From Engelhardtia mirabilis (GTDB lineage Bacteria; Planctomycetota; UBA1135; GCA-002686595), in assembly GCF_007748095.1 (NCBI RefSeq), contig NZ_CP036287.1, positions 3,348,001 through 3,412,000 on the forward strand: a DNA stretch of 64,000 nt. Reading direction: 5' to 3'. Made by a program: the position numbers and the translations under genes. Positions 1 through 8,129 of this stretch are shown here, piece by piece (position 1 is the stretch's first letter; the number at the start of each line of letters is the position of its first letter). The notes under the pieces were generated by a model. The model saw only the letters and a list, made by a program, of their open reading frames with translations, had not been told where the DNA came from and ran no database searches.

Positions 1-297
1 GTACTCGGCATGGCCGCGCCGGTGGGCGAGTACTACCTCTCTCCGAACCGAACCGACCTGCGCGACATGCGCGAGGTGGTCTACCTCGACAAGTTTCGCG
101 CGAATGTCCCGGTGTTCTGGGATCGCTTCGCGCGGCGGACCTGGTTCGTGGTCAACCTCGAGGAACTCGAGGAGTGGGACTCGGTCGACCGTCAGCGCAT
201 GCAGCGGATCCTGCGCGAGGACTGCAGGCTCGTCGCGGATTTCCCTCTGAACGTCGAATCGAGGGATCTCAGCGTCTCGGTCTACCTGCGCGACTGA
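1..297 (+). CDS. C-terminal fragment of an unidentified protein
   Basis: The reading frame is open to the left edge, so this is the last 98 or so residues of a longer protein. An internal ATG at 10 could start a 95-residue protein, but there is no sign that it is the true start. The segment is rich in aromatic and charged residues (YYLSPNR, VFWDRFARRTWFVV) and ends in VYLRD. It has no clear membrane segment. I do not recognise the family. Its product could be the soluble tail of a membrane enzyme, but that is a guess. It runs toward efp, which lies on the opposite strand 82 bases downstream. Confidence 0.5.
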   Translation, partial: VLGMAAPVGEYYLSPNRTDLRDMREVVYLDKFRANVPVFWDRFARRTWFVVNLEELEEWDSVDRQRMQRILREDCRLVADFPLNVESRDLSVSVYLRD

Positions 298-334
298 GCG
301 TCGGCGCGGGAGGCCCCGGAACTCGCGCTAGCGC

Positions 335-379
335 ACCGCGCGGAAGGGGACCGAGCGGAAGGGGACCGCGCGGAACCGG
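335..379. repeat. Three tandem copies of a 15-bp unit after efp
   Basis: Positions 335-349, 350-364 and 365-379 are near-identical 15-bp units of the form accgcgcggaagggg, with one change in copy 2 and a diverged end in copy 3. The block fills most of the gap between two convergent genes and abuts the efp stop codon. I see no stem-loop in it. Confidence 0.75.
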
Positions 380-949
380 CTACTCGTTGGCGCGCCCGAG
401 GAAATCGCCAGTGTCGGTGTGGATCTTGATCTTCTCGCCCACTCCGATATGCATCGGGACCTTGACGGTCATGCCGGTCTCGACCACGGCGTTCTTCTTG
501 ACGTTGGTGGCCGAGTTGCCCTTGACGGCGGCTTCTGCCTCGATCACCTCGAGCACCACGGAGGGCGGCAGTTCGACGCCGATCGGAGTCGTGCCGTGGA
601 AGGTCACCTCGACCGTCGAGTTCGGGCTCACGAACCCCATCTTGTCGCCGATCAACTCCTCGGCCAGGGGGAACTGGTCGTAGGTCTCGGCGTCCATGAA
701 GATGTACGTCCCCTCCCCGTCCTTGTAGAGGTACTCGGTCTTCTTGCGGTCGAGGAAGGCCACGTCGACCGAGTCGTTGCCCGACAGCCGCATCGATCCG
801 GCAGCGCCGTTGATCAGGCTCTTGGTCTTGATCTGGATGATCGAGCGCAGGTTGCCAGGGGTCTTGTGGATGTACTCGGTGATGAGCAGGAGGTCGCCGT
901 CCTTCTCGAGGACGTGGCCTTTGCGGACATCGGTCGCCTTGACGCTCAT
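380..949 (-). CDS. efp: Translation elongation factor P
   Basis: EF-P binds ribosomes stalled on polyproline stretches and promotes peptide-bond formation in the cytoplasm. The 189-residue product has the family's usual length and three-domain architecture: an N-terminal KOW-like domain (1-65), then two OB folds. The C-terminus is typical (VGEKIKIHTDTGDFLGR). In most family members the loop tip that enters the peptidyl-transferase centre carries Lys or Arg, which is modified in many bacteria. Here the loop reads TPGNLR, placing Asn33 at that position. No modification gene such as epmA, epmB or earP lies nearby. The next gene upstream on the same strand is rpoN, 129 bases away. The ATG at 949 is the natural start. 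Confidence 0.95.
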   Translation of the reverse strand: MSVKATDVRKGHVLEKDGDLLLITEYIHKTPGNLRSIIQIKTKSLINGAAGSMRLSGNDSVDVAFLDRKKTEYLYKDGEGTYIFMDAETYDQFPLAEELIGDKMGFVSPNSTVEVTFHGTTPIGVELPPSVVLEVIEAEAAVKGNSATNVKKNAVVETGMTVKVPMHIGVGEKIKIHTDTGDFLGRANE

Positions 950-1078
950 GGAATGAATCGAAGGTGCTTGCCGGGAAGGGTCGGGTGGGGCCAGGCCGAC
1001 TCGGGCGCGGGCCTACGAAGCGCGCAGGGTAACAGCTCCCGGCCGCCGAGGATGCGCCCCAGCCCAGCCGGGCGTGGC

Positions 1079-2905
1079 TCAGAATCGGCGGCGCTCGCTC
1101 GAGGACGGGATCTGGAGCATCTTCCGGTACTTGGTGACCGTGCGGCGAGCGATGCGGACGCCGTGCCGTTCCTGAAGCGCCGCGGCCAGTTGCTCGTCCG
1201 AGAGGGGCTTCTCCCCGTCCTCCGAGTCCACCAACTCGCGAATGCGCTGTTGGATGGCGACCTGGCTCGCCTCGGCGCCGCTCTCGTCGGTGGTGCCCGA
1301 GGTGAAGAAGTACTTGAGCGGGAAGATGCCCCGACTGGTCTGGGCGTACTTGCCGGCCACCGCCCGGCTGACGGTCGAGATGTGGACGCCCGCCTGGTCC
1401 GCGATCTCCTGCATTCGCAGGGGCTTCAGGGCTTTCGGACCCTTGGCCAGGAAGTCCCGTTGATGTTCGAAGACCGCGTCGGCAATTCGCAGCACTGTGC
1501 TGCGCCGCTGGTCGAGGGCGTCGATGAACCAACGCGCCGTCTCGAGTCGTTTCCGCAGCCAGCGCCGGGTCTCGTCGTCGTCCGCGTTCAGGACGATCAG
1601 AGTCTCCTCAGGCTCGGGCGTTCGCTTGGCGGGGGACTCATTGGTTCCGGCGGTGTGGCCGTCATGGCCCTCGCCTGGGCCGCCGTCGCTCGACCCCACA
1701 CTCGGGGCAGCCGCGCCCTTGCGGCGCGAAAGGAGCTCCTCGTAGGCGGGTGAGACCCTCAAATCCGGCGTCCGTTGGCGCCCGAGGCGCACCTCGATCT
1801 CGCCGTCGATCTCATCGACAACGACGTCGGGGATGATTGCCGTCGCCATCGAATCGCCGAACTCGCGACCCGGACTCGGATCCAGCTCGCGCAGCAGCTC
1901 GAGCGCCGCCTTGATCTCATCGATCGAGTGCCCGGTCGCCTTGGCCACGCGGGGGAGGCGATTCTTGGTGACGTCCTCGAGGTGGTGTTCCACCAGGTCG
2001 TGGACCAGTGGGCTCTCGATGCCGCGCGCCTCGAGCTGCAGCAACAGGCAGTCGCGCAGGTCCACGGCGCCGATGCCCGGGTGGGTGGCGCGACGCATGA
2101 TCGTCAAGACCTCGGCCACCTCCTCGGCGTCGACCGGCCGACGCGCCAGGGGGAACCGTTCGGCGGCGGTCAGCTCGTGGCCGTGTACCCCGTCGGTCTC
2201 GGGCACCCCGTCGGCGTCTGGCCCGCCACTGGCGCCGGCTGGCGACGGTCGCTCCTCCGCATCCGGCTCGCCCCCGACGGCCGCGGCGCCGGGCTCCGAA
2301 TCCTGCTCGACCGCGGGTCGGTCCTCGGTCACGACGCCGTCGCTGCCGCCCGGAATGTGATCGAGGACATCCGGAGTGCAGGCAGCGGCGACCTCGTCCA
2401 ACGATTCGGGCAGGTAGCCCCGCTCGTCGAGGCTGTAGGCGATGAACTCGGCGATCTGCCGCTGGCGGTCGGTCAGGTCGACCAGGGCCAGTTCCTCGAC
2501 CAACGCCGTAGCCAGGGACCTGGGGCGATTGGGCGTGTTGGCCATCGCCTCGAGCTTGCGGTCGCCCTCCTCGGAGTCGTTCCGAACCCGACTCGGCGCC
2601 TCCTCCTGATCGCGCTGATAGCGATCGATCTCGTCGCGGATCGAGTCGCGCAGGCCCTGCTCGATGCTGGCTTCCTCGCTCACCGGCGCGGACTCGCCGC
2701 CCTCGCTCTCGCCGCCGGCCCCGTCGAGTGCCGCGTCGGGCGGGGTCTCGGCAACCTCGAGCAGCGGGTTCTCCAAGAGCTCCTGCTCGATGCGGTCGTG
2801 CAGGTCCATGCTCGAGAGCTGGAGGATCTGCATCGCCTGGATCATCTGCGGCGACTGGACCAGTCGCTGCTCCATCCGGGCGTGTTGGGAGATTCCGAGT
2901 CTCAT
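1079..2905 (-). CDS. rpoN: RNA polymerase sigma-54 factor
   Basis: Sigma-54 directs RNA polymerase to -24/-12 promoters and needs an AAA+ activator to open DNA. Region I is intact at the N-terminus (MRLGISQHARMEQRL, then QSPQMIQAMQILQLS). The core-binding and HTH regions follow, with an HTH near residues 480-510 (EIADQAGVHISTVSRAV). The RpoN box ARRTVTKYR is at 586-594, followed by the usual short tail. At 608 residues it is longer than the usual 450-500. The excess sits in two low-complexity, acidic/Gly-rich linkers, at about residues 190-250 and 370-420. A candidate partner activator lies 1.6 kb away on the other strand (4527-5894). Confidence 0.96.
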   Translation of the reverse strand: MRLGISQHARMEQRLVQSPQMIQAMQILQLSSMDLHDRIEQELLENPLLEVAETPPDAALDGAGGESEGGESAPVSEEASIEQGLRDSIRDEIDRYQRDQEEAPSRVRNDSEEGDRKLEAMANTPNRPRSLATALVEELALVDLTDRQRQIAEFIAYSLDERGYLPESLDEVAAACTPDVLDHIPGGSDGVVTEDRPAVEQDSEPGAAAVGGEPDAEERPSPAGASGGPDADGVPETDGVHGHELTAAERFPLARRPVDAEEVAEVLTIMRRATHPGIGAVDLRDCLLLQLEARGIESPLVHDLVEHHLEDVTKNRLPRVAKATGHSIDEIKAALELLRELDPSPGREFGDSMATAIIPDVVVDEIDGEIEVRLGRQRTPDLRVSPAYEELLSRRKGAAAPSVGSSDGGPGEGHDGHTAGTNESPAKRTPEPEETLIVLNADDDETRRWLRKRLETARWFIDALDQRRSTVLRIADAVFEHQRDFLAKGPKALKPLRMQEIADQAGVHISTVSRAVAGKYAQTSRGIFPLKYFFTSGTTDESGAEASQVAIQQRIRELVDSEDGEKPLSDEQLAAALQERHGVRIARRTVTKYRKMLQIPSSSERRRF

Positions 2906-3003
2906 CGAGTGGGTGTGGGGGCGGTGCGAGGGGCGGGCTCGGAGCAGCGGCTGCCGGCCAGGTTCGAATTATAGGTGTGCAACGGCGCTGGGTTCGCGGG
3001 TTA

Positions 3004-3009
3004 TGACAT
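3004..3009 (+). promoter_or_regulatory. Possible leaderless -10 element (TGACAT) for the FHA-like gene
   Basis: TGACAT ends six bases before the ATG at 3016. It fits a recurring pattern in this window of a -10-like hexamer 6-7 bases upstream of a start codon, which would put transcription initiation at or next to the start codon. It is weaker than the TAGAAT and TAACAT examples. Confidence 0.3.
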
Positions 3010-3015
3010 CTCGTC

Positions 3016-3744
3016 ATGGCGAACCTATCCCTGCTCGGAAGCGACGGCTCCGCGGAACGGACAGTCGAGCTACCCGATGTCCCCGTCACTGTCGGCGGTC
3101 CCGGTTCGGATCGCGTCCTGCCCGGACTGGCCTCCGGGACCCTGCGCTTCCACGTGGCCGAGGGCCTCGTCGAGCGCCCCGCGGGTTCGGCCGAACTGCG
3201 TGTGGACGGCAGGACGGTCGAGCGCGCGAGCCTGGCCGACGGGCTCGTGATCGAGTGGGCCGGCCTGCGCCTGCGTTTCGAGTCCGAAGCGACTCTCGAC
3301 CAAGTGGCGCTTCCGCCGGCGCCGGCGCCAGAGGCCTGGCAGCGCTTGAAGGCGGGCCTCTTGGCCGAGATGGGCCGCGCTGACAAGAAGGCCGCCAAGC
3401 GCTGGCAGGAAGCGGTGGTCGCCGGCTCCTTCAACTCCGCGGCGGCGGCCGCCGAGATCAACGCGGCCAGCGGCGTGCCCGACGAGGACCCGGCGCTGGT
3501 CGAGCGGGCGGGTCGCCTGGGCCGCGACCTGCTGATGCAGCCGACCCTGCGCGGGGCCCGCGGGGCAGCCCGGGCGACCCGCCAGGCCGGTCGGAACGTC
3601 TTCGCCTACGCTTTGACCCAACTCGTGATCGTGCTGTTCTTTGCCTTCGTCTTCTCGATCGGGCTGCTCGTGGCCCGATTCCAGGGGGTCGAGCTCGACG
3701 GGTTCCTCGACTCCGTGCTCGACGTCGTTCTGTTCCGCGGGTGA
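3016..3744 (+). CDS. FHA-like, C-terminally membrane-anchored protein
   Basis: This is a 242-residue protein. Its N-terminal ~90 residues have a beta-rich, FHA-like pattern (VTVGGPGSDRVLPGL, then LRVDGRTVERASLADG and LRLRFE). The Arg and Ser/His phosphothreonine-binding signature of true FHA domains is not evident. A helical, Ala-rich middle follows (residues 95-195), then one membrane segment near 205-225 (LVIVLFFAFVFSIGLLVA) and a short tail. The predicted topology is therefore a cytoplasmic domain tethered by a C-terminal helix. It diverges from rpoN across a 110-bp gap. The function is unknown, and the FHA relationship rests on pattern only. Confidence 0.6.
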   Translation: MANLSLLGSDGSAERTVELPDVPVTVGGPGSDRVLPGLASGTLRFHVAEGLVERPAGSAELRVDGRTVERASLADGLVIEWAGLRLRFESEATLDQVALPPAPAPEAWQRLKAGLLAEMGRADKKAAKRWQEAVVAGSFNSAAAAAEINAASGVPDEDPALVERAGRLGRDLLMQPTLRGARGAARATRQAGRNVFAYALTQLVIVLFFAFVFSIGLLVARFQGVELDGFLDSVLDVVLFRG

Positions 3745-3769
3745 GGCCGCCGGTCGGGGGCCGACGATT

Positions 3770-3820
3770 CGATCCACACGACCGATCCACACGACCGATC
3801 CACACGACCGATCCACGCAG
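3770..3820 (+). repeat. Tandem 13-bp repeat, three perfect copies plus a partial
   Basis: The unit cgatccacacgac occurs perfectly at 3770-3782, 3783-3795 and 3796-3808. A diverged partial copy runs to about 3820. It lies just past the stop of the FHA-like gene, in a 276-bp gap otherwise free of clear genes. The 13-bp unit is not a multiple of three. I see no plasmid or replication genes that would make these iterons. Confidence 0.85.
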
Positions 3821-4020
3821 CCGAGGTGGGCTCGCAGAGGGCTCACAAGGCCGGCACGGCATTCGCCATCCCTCCAGTCCGGCAGCCGGCCCATCAGGGC
3901 TGCCCCCGCGGCCATTGTGTCGGCTCCAGCCATGGTCCCGGTGGGGGCTTGCCGTATGTTGCCCCGACTCGGCGCGGCCCGTTCCGCGCCCCTCCCACTG
4001 ACCCCCGGAGCACCCGGCGC

Positions 4021-4518
4021 ATGGCCCAGGACCTCTTCTCGCTGACCCAGATTCGACACCTGATGCGTGTCGAGTTCTCGCGTGCCCAGCGCTATTCCTA
4101 CCCACTCGGTGGGCTGGTGATCCGCGTCGACGGAATCGAGAAGGTGCGCGTCGGCCACGGCTTCGAGGCGGCCGACGACGTCGTGGCCCAGGTGACCGAC
4201 ATGCTGGTCGCACGCACCCGTGCCTGCGACCACCTCGGGCGCCTGGTGGACGACAGGCTCGTCGCCGTCCTGCCGCACACGGACTCGTCTGGCGCGCAGG
4301 CCCTGGGCGCGCGCTTGGTCCAGGCGGCGCACGAGCTCGAGGTCACGGTCGCCGGCCAGAAGCTTCCGGTCACGGTCAGCGTGGGTTCGACCTGCTTCGA
4401 GGACTCGAACACCCTGTTCTTCGACGCCCTGGTCGACGCCGCCGACGCCGCCTTCGAGCAGGCGGTCGCCGCGGGTGGCGACCGGGTCGTCCACGTCAGC
4501 CCTGCCGAAGTGGCCTGA
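4021..4518 (+). CDS. Degenerate GGDEF-like domain protein
   Basis: This 165-residue product has the fold pattern of diguanylate-cyclase GGDEF domains: an N-terminal helix with R(A)QRYSYPLGGLVIRVD, a helix, then a beta-hairpin, and a C-terminal SVGSTCF with an ADAAFEQAV helix. The catalytic GGDEF hairpin is replaced by VDDRL (RLVDDRLVAVLP), so c-di-GMP synthesis is not expected. The upstream reading frame stays open to 3826, but the ATG at 4021 begins the conserved part and was chosen. It is followed after 8 bp by the NtrC-type regulator, so the two are probably co-transcribed. It may act as a protein-interaction or signal-binding domain, which is inference. Confidence 0.7.
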   Translation: MAQDLFSLTQIRHLMRVEFSRAQRYSYPLGGLVIRVDGIEKVRVGHGFEAADDVVAQVTDMLVARTRACDHLGRLVDDRLVAVLPHTDSSGAQALGARLVQAAHELEVTVAGQKLPVTVSVGSTCFEDSNTLFFDALVDAADAAFEQAVAAGGDRVVHVSPAEVA

Positions 4519-4526
4519 GACCCCGG

Positions 4527-5894
4527 ATGAAGATCCTTCTGGCCGAGGATGAAGTCACCATCGCTGTGACCCTGACCGACTCGCTCACCGATGCTGGGCA
4601 TCAGGTCGTACACGTGTCGGACACTGATGCGGCCTTGGCCAGCCTCGAGGCGGACGCGCCTGACCTCGTACTGACCGACATTCGCATGCCCGGCAAGGGC
4701 GGCATGGCGGTGCTGGAGCGGTCCGTGGCCCTGGATCCGACCCGCGCAGTGATCCTGATCACCGGCTACGCCAGCGTCGACCAAGCCGTCGAGGCCATGA
4801 GCAAGGGCGCGGCCTGGTACGTGCAGAAGCCCTTCCGCAACGACGCGGTGGTCGACCTGGTCGGGCGCTTCGGGCGCTCGAGGGAGATCGAGGCCGAGAA
4901 CCGTGAGCTGAAACAGCGGCTGCAACGGCTCGAGTCGATCGAAGGGCTGGTCGGCGCTTCGCCCGCGATGCAGAAGGTCTTCGACCGCTTGAGGACGGTG
5001 GCCCCGACCGAAGCGACGGTCCTGATCGAGGGTGAGAGCGGGACGGGCAAGGAGCGCGTGGCCCTGGCCCTGCACCGGCTGAGCTCGCGCCCCGACGGGC
5101 CCTTCATCGCGCTCTCCTGCGCGGCCCTGCCCGAGAGCCTCCTCGAGGCCGAGCTGTTCGGCCACGAGAAGGGGGCCTTCACCGACGCCCATCGCGAGAA
5201 GAAGGGGCGCGTGGAGCTCGCGGGTGGCGGCACCCTGTTCCTCGACGACATCGACGACATGCCCCTGACGGTGCAGGTCAAGCTGCTGCGGGTGCTGCAG
5301 GAGCGCACCTTCGAGCGCCTGGGCAGCGAGCGCACCCAGACCGTCGACATGCGCGTCATCGCGGCCACCAAGGTGCCCCTGCGCGAGGCCGTGCGTGGCG
5401 GGACCTTCCGCGAGGACCTTTTCTATCGGATCAACGTCGTGCCCCTGCCCCTGCCGCCCCTGCGCGATCGCGCCGGCGACGTGGCGCTCCTGGCCCAGGC
5501 CATGATCGAGCGCTACTTCCAGCCGCGGACGGCGGGGGAGGCGCCGCCGACGATCGCGCGCACGACCCTGCAGTTGATGGAGCGCTATCCCTGGCCGGGC
5601 AACGTGCGGGAGCTGGAGAACGCGATCCAGCGCGCCCTGGCCCTGCGGGGCGATGGGCGTGAGTTGGCGCGCGAGCACCTCTTGCCGATCGATGATCGAT
5701 GGCGCGGCGCCACGGAGGTCCCGGAGACCATCGCGCCCCTGCGCGAGGTACTGCGGGAAGCCGAGGCTGAACACCTGCGGCGGGCCCTGGAGTTGACCGG
5801 GGGGCACCGGACGCAGAGTGCGGAGCTGCTCGGGATCTCGCGCAAGGTGCTGTGGGAGAAGCTCAAGGACCACGGCATCGACGTGGAGGAATGA
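4527..5894 (+). CDS. NtrC-family sigma-54-dependent response regulator
   Basis: This is a 455-residue AAA+ enhancer-binding protein. The receiver domain (1-118) has acidic residues E7/D8, phospho-acceptor Asp51 (LTDIRMPG) and Lys101 (QKPF). A coiled linker at 118-140 leads to the AAA+ domain, with Walker A GESGTGKE at 169-176. The sigma-54 contact loop reads GAFTDA (216-221) in place of GAFTGA. Walker B reads LFLDD (237-241) in place of LFLDE. Sensor and arginine-finger region FREDLFYRI is present. The C-terminal Fis-type HTH (RTQSAELLGISRKVLWEKL) binds DNA. No cognate histidine kinase is adjacent. rpoN is 1.6 kb away. The protein overlaps lpxH by an ATGA junction, and its targets cannot be read from the sequence. 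Confidence 0.93.
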   Translation: MKILLAEDEVTIAVTLTDSLTDAGHQVVHVSDTDAALASLEADAPDLVLTDIRMPGKGGMAVLERSVALDPTRAVILITGYASVDQAVEAMSKGAAWYVQKPFRNDAVVDLVGRFGRSREIEAENRELKQRLQRLESIEGLVGASPAMQKVFDRLRTVAPTEATVLIEGESGTGKERVALALHRLSSRPDGPFIALSCAALPESLLEAELFGHEKGAFTDAHREKKGRVELAGGGTLFLDDIDDMPLTVQVKLLRVLQERTFERLGSERTQTVDMRVIAATKVPLREAVRGGTFREDLFYRINVVPLPLPPLRDRAGDVALLAQAMIERYFQPRTAGEAPPTIARTTLQLMERYPWPGNVRELENAIQRALALRGDGRELAREHLLPIDDRWRGATEVPETIAPLREVLREAEAEHLRRALELTGGHRTQSAELLGISRKVLWEKLKDHGIDVEE

Positions 5895-6682
5895 GTGCCG
5901 CCGGCGCACAGGCGGCGGCCGACCGGCGCCCCGAGCTCGAGCTGTCGGCTGGGACCCTGCTGATCGGGGACCTGCACCTGGACGTGGAGCTCGACGGGGC
6001 CGCGCGCGGCTTCGCCGATTGGCTGGGGGGTCTGCCGGATCCCCCGCGCTTGATCGTCCTGGGCGACCTCTTCGAGTACTGGGTCGGCGACGCCCAGGCT
6101 CGCACGCCCGGAGGCCGCGCCGTGCTCGAGGCCCTGCGCGCGCGGGTCGGGGCGGGCTGCGCGATCGACGTGATCCCCGGGAATCGGGACTTCCTTCTGG
6201 GCCCACGCTTCGAGCAGGCCACCGGGGCGCGGGTGCGATCCCAGGGCCTGATCGGGGTCCTGCCCGGCGGCAGCCGTGCGCTGATCGTCCACGGTGACGA
6301 GCTTTGCACCCTGGACGTGGGCTACCAGCGCCTGCGTCGGGTGCTGCGCTCGCGGGCCCTCACCTGGCTCGCGCCGCGCCTGCCCCTGGCGATCTCCCAG
6401 GGCCTGGCCCGGCGGCTGCGGCGCGCCTCGCGCACGGCCTTGGAGACGAAGCCCCGCGCGGAGGCTCAGCAGCAGCCGGACGCCGTGCGGGACCTCTGTG
6501 CCGAGACCCGTTGCGGCGTCTTGATCTGTGGGCACGCCCACGAGTGGCGCGACGAGCAGTTGGACGGTGGCCCGCGCTGGCTGGTGGTGGACGCCTTCGG
6601 GGCGGGGCGCGACCTGCTCCAGGTCGGCGGCCAGGGCGAGATTCGCGGGTCCGCGAGCCGCGATCTTCCCCCGTCGCCTTGA
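5891..6682 (+). CDS. lpxH: UDP-2,3-diacylglucosamine diphosphatase (LpxH type)
   Basis: LpxH hydrolyses UDP-2,3-diacylglucosamine to lipid X at the inner face of the inner membrane in lipid A synthesis. The calcineurin-like metal-binding signatures appear in order: GDLHLD, GDLFEYWVGD, GNRDFLLG, HGDELCT and GHAHEW. The family's helical insertion lies between the HGDELC and GHAH motifs and is rich in Arg and Leu. The product is 263 residues from the ATG at 5891, which overlaps the upstream stop codon. It is slightly longer than the E. coli enzyme (240) because of N- and C-terminal extensions. The gene implies a lipopolysaccharide-type outer membrane. Confidence 0.85.
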   Translation: MSAAGAQAAADRRPELELSAGTLLIGDLHLDVELDGAARGFADWLGGLPDPPRLIVLGDLFEYWVGDAQARTPGGRAVLEALRARVGAGCAIDVIPGNRDFLLGPRFEQATGARVRSQGLIGVLPGGSRALIVHGDELCTLDVGYQRLRRVLRSRALTWLAPRLPLAISQGLARRLRRASRTALETKPRAEAQQQPDAVRDLCAETRCGVLICGHAHEWRDEQLDGGPRWLVVDAFGAGRDLLQVGGQGEIRGSASRDLPPSP

Positions 6683-6751
6683 TCGATCGCGCCCCCTGCT
6701 CGATCCTTTGTCGCCACGGCCTCGGCCAACCCGGCACTGTCGTCCCAAGCC

Positions 6752-7399
6752 ATGATCATCGCCATCGATGGACCCGCCGGAGCGGGGAAGAGCACCGTCG
6801 CCCGCCGGCTGGCGGAGCGCTTGGGTGCGGCCTTCCTCGACACGGGCGCCATGTACCGTGCGGTGACCCTGGCCTGCTTCCAACGCGGGATCGATCCGTC
6901 CGACGCCCAGGCCTGTGCCGCGACCGCGCGCTCGCTCGAGATCGGCTTCGAATCCGACGGGACCATGACCGTCGACGGCGCGCCCACCGATCCGGCAATT
7001 CGCAGCGAAGACGTGAACCTGCGGGTCTCGGAGGTGTCGGCCCACGCCGGGGTGCGCGAGACGATCGTGGCCCAGCAGCGGGCCGTGGCCGAGCGCCTGG
7101 GCGACGTTGTCGCCGAGGGCCGCGACACGACCACGGTGGTCTTCCCCCAGGCCGACCTGAAGGTCTACCTGGACGCCTCGCCTGCCGAGCGGGCCAGGCG
7201 GAGGGCCGCGGAGGTGGGCCGGCCCGACAAGGTCGAGCGCATCGAGGCCGCCCTGCGGGCCCGGGATGCCCACGACTCCGGTCGCGCCCACTCGCCACTG
7301 CGCTACGACCCGCAGGCGGCCCTGGTGCTGACCGACGGCCTGGGGGTCGACGCGGTGGTGGACCGTATCCTGGCCCTCGTTGAAGAGCGGCGGTCCTGA
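6752..7399 (+). CDS. cmk: Cytidylate kinase
   Basis: Cytidylate kinase phosphorylates CMP and dCMP with ATP in pyrimidine nucleotide recycling. It is 215 residues, close to the usual 220-230. The P-loop is at the N-terminus (DGPAGAGKST), followed by DTGAMYRAV, which binds the nucleotide. Then come the DVNLRVSEVSAHAGVR and EGRDTTTVVFP motifs and the Arg-rich lid (ERARRRAAE, then RDAHDSGRAHSPL). It is followed immediately by a PlsC-type acyltransferase and then rpsA. A cmk to rpsA linkage is common in bacteria. Confidence 0.95.
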   Translation: MIIAIDGPAGAGKSTVARRLAERLGAAFLDTGAMYRAVTLACFQRGIDPSDAQACAATARSLEIGFESDGTMTVDGAPTDPAIRSEDVNLRVSEVSAHAGVRETIVAQQRAVAERLGDVVAEGRDTTTVVFPQADLKVYLDASPAERARRRAAEVGRPDKVERIEAALRARDAHDSGRAHSPLRYDPQAALVLTDGLGVDAVVDRILALVEERRS

Positions 7400-7400
7400 G

Positions 7401-8129
7401 GTGGGGGAGCCGGCCACGGCCGCACCCGGCCCGAAGTCGACCACTCCGTCGGCAGGCGGCGGCGGATCCGTGGTCACGCGCGTGGGGCCGATCTACGCGA
7501 TCGGCTGGATCCTGAGCTGGCTCTCCTGCCGGGTCGTCTTCCGAGCGCGCCTGGTGGACATCTCGAAGGTGCCGGCCGGTCCCGTGATCCTGGTCGCCAA
7601 CCACCGCTCGTACCTGGACATCCCGCTGATCGGAACGGGTCTGTACCGGCACGTCTGCTACGTCGCCCGCCACACCCTGGCCGAGAGCCGCTTTCTCGAT
7701 TGGTTCATGGGTCGCTGCGGCGCGGTCCTGGTGCGCCGCGGTACGCCCGATCGCGCGGCCCTGGTGGAGATCGAGGCGCACCTGCGCGCCGGCGACGTGG
7801 TGGCGATCTTCCCCGAGGGGCGCCGGTCGCGGGACGGGAGCCTGGGGCCCTTCAAGGGGGGCGCGGCCCTCGTCGCGCGGCGCTGCGGCGCACCGATCGT
7901 TCCGGTCGCCCTGGTGGGGACCGACCGCGCTCTGCCGTCTGGGGGCCGGCCGCGGCTGGTGAGGGTTCGAGCGGTGTACGGGGACCCGATCGACAGCTCC
8001 CGCAGGGACGCCATGGAGGTCGCCCGGGGCGAGGTGGCGCGCATGCTGGCGGAGGCCGGCCAGCCCGTGATCCTGGCCGACGCGGGTTCGGCGGAGACTG
8101 ACGCGGATGGCGGAGCGGTGGTCCGCTAG
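7401..8129 (+). CDS. 1-acyl-sn-glycerol-3-phosphate acyltransferase (PlsC-like)
   Basis: PlsC enzymes transfer an acyl chain to lysophosphatidic acid in phospholipid synthesis. The hallmark motifs are present: NHRSYLDIP (catalytic H-x4-D), the hydrophobic YVARHTLAESRF block, FPEGRRSRDG (substrate-binding EGTR-type motif) and the VPVALVGTDR strand. One hydrophobic segment near the N-terminus (YAIGWILSWLSCRVVF) probably anchors the protein. I chose the GTG at 7401, one base after the cmk stop. A TTG at 7380 would overlap cmk, and a GTG at about 7470 would drop a low-complexity leader. Substrate specificity cannot be read from the sequence. Confidence 0.88.
   Translation: MGEPATAAPGPKSTTPSAGGGGSVVTRVGPIYAIGWILSWLSCRVVFRARLVDISKVPAGPVILVANHRSYLDIPLIGTGLYRHVCYVARHTLAESRFLDWFMGRCGAVLVRRGTPDRAALVEIEAHLRAGDVVAIFPEGRRSRDGSLGPFKGGAALVARRCGAPIVPVALVGTDRALPSGGRPRLVRVRAVYGDPIDSSRRDAMEVARGEVARMLAEAGQPVILADAGSAETDADGGAVVR

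Noticed and set aside
3770..3820. Iterons of a replication origin
   Set aside because: The repeats are directly tandem with no replication protein, DnaA-box cluster or AT-rich region nearby.
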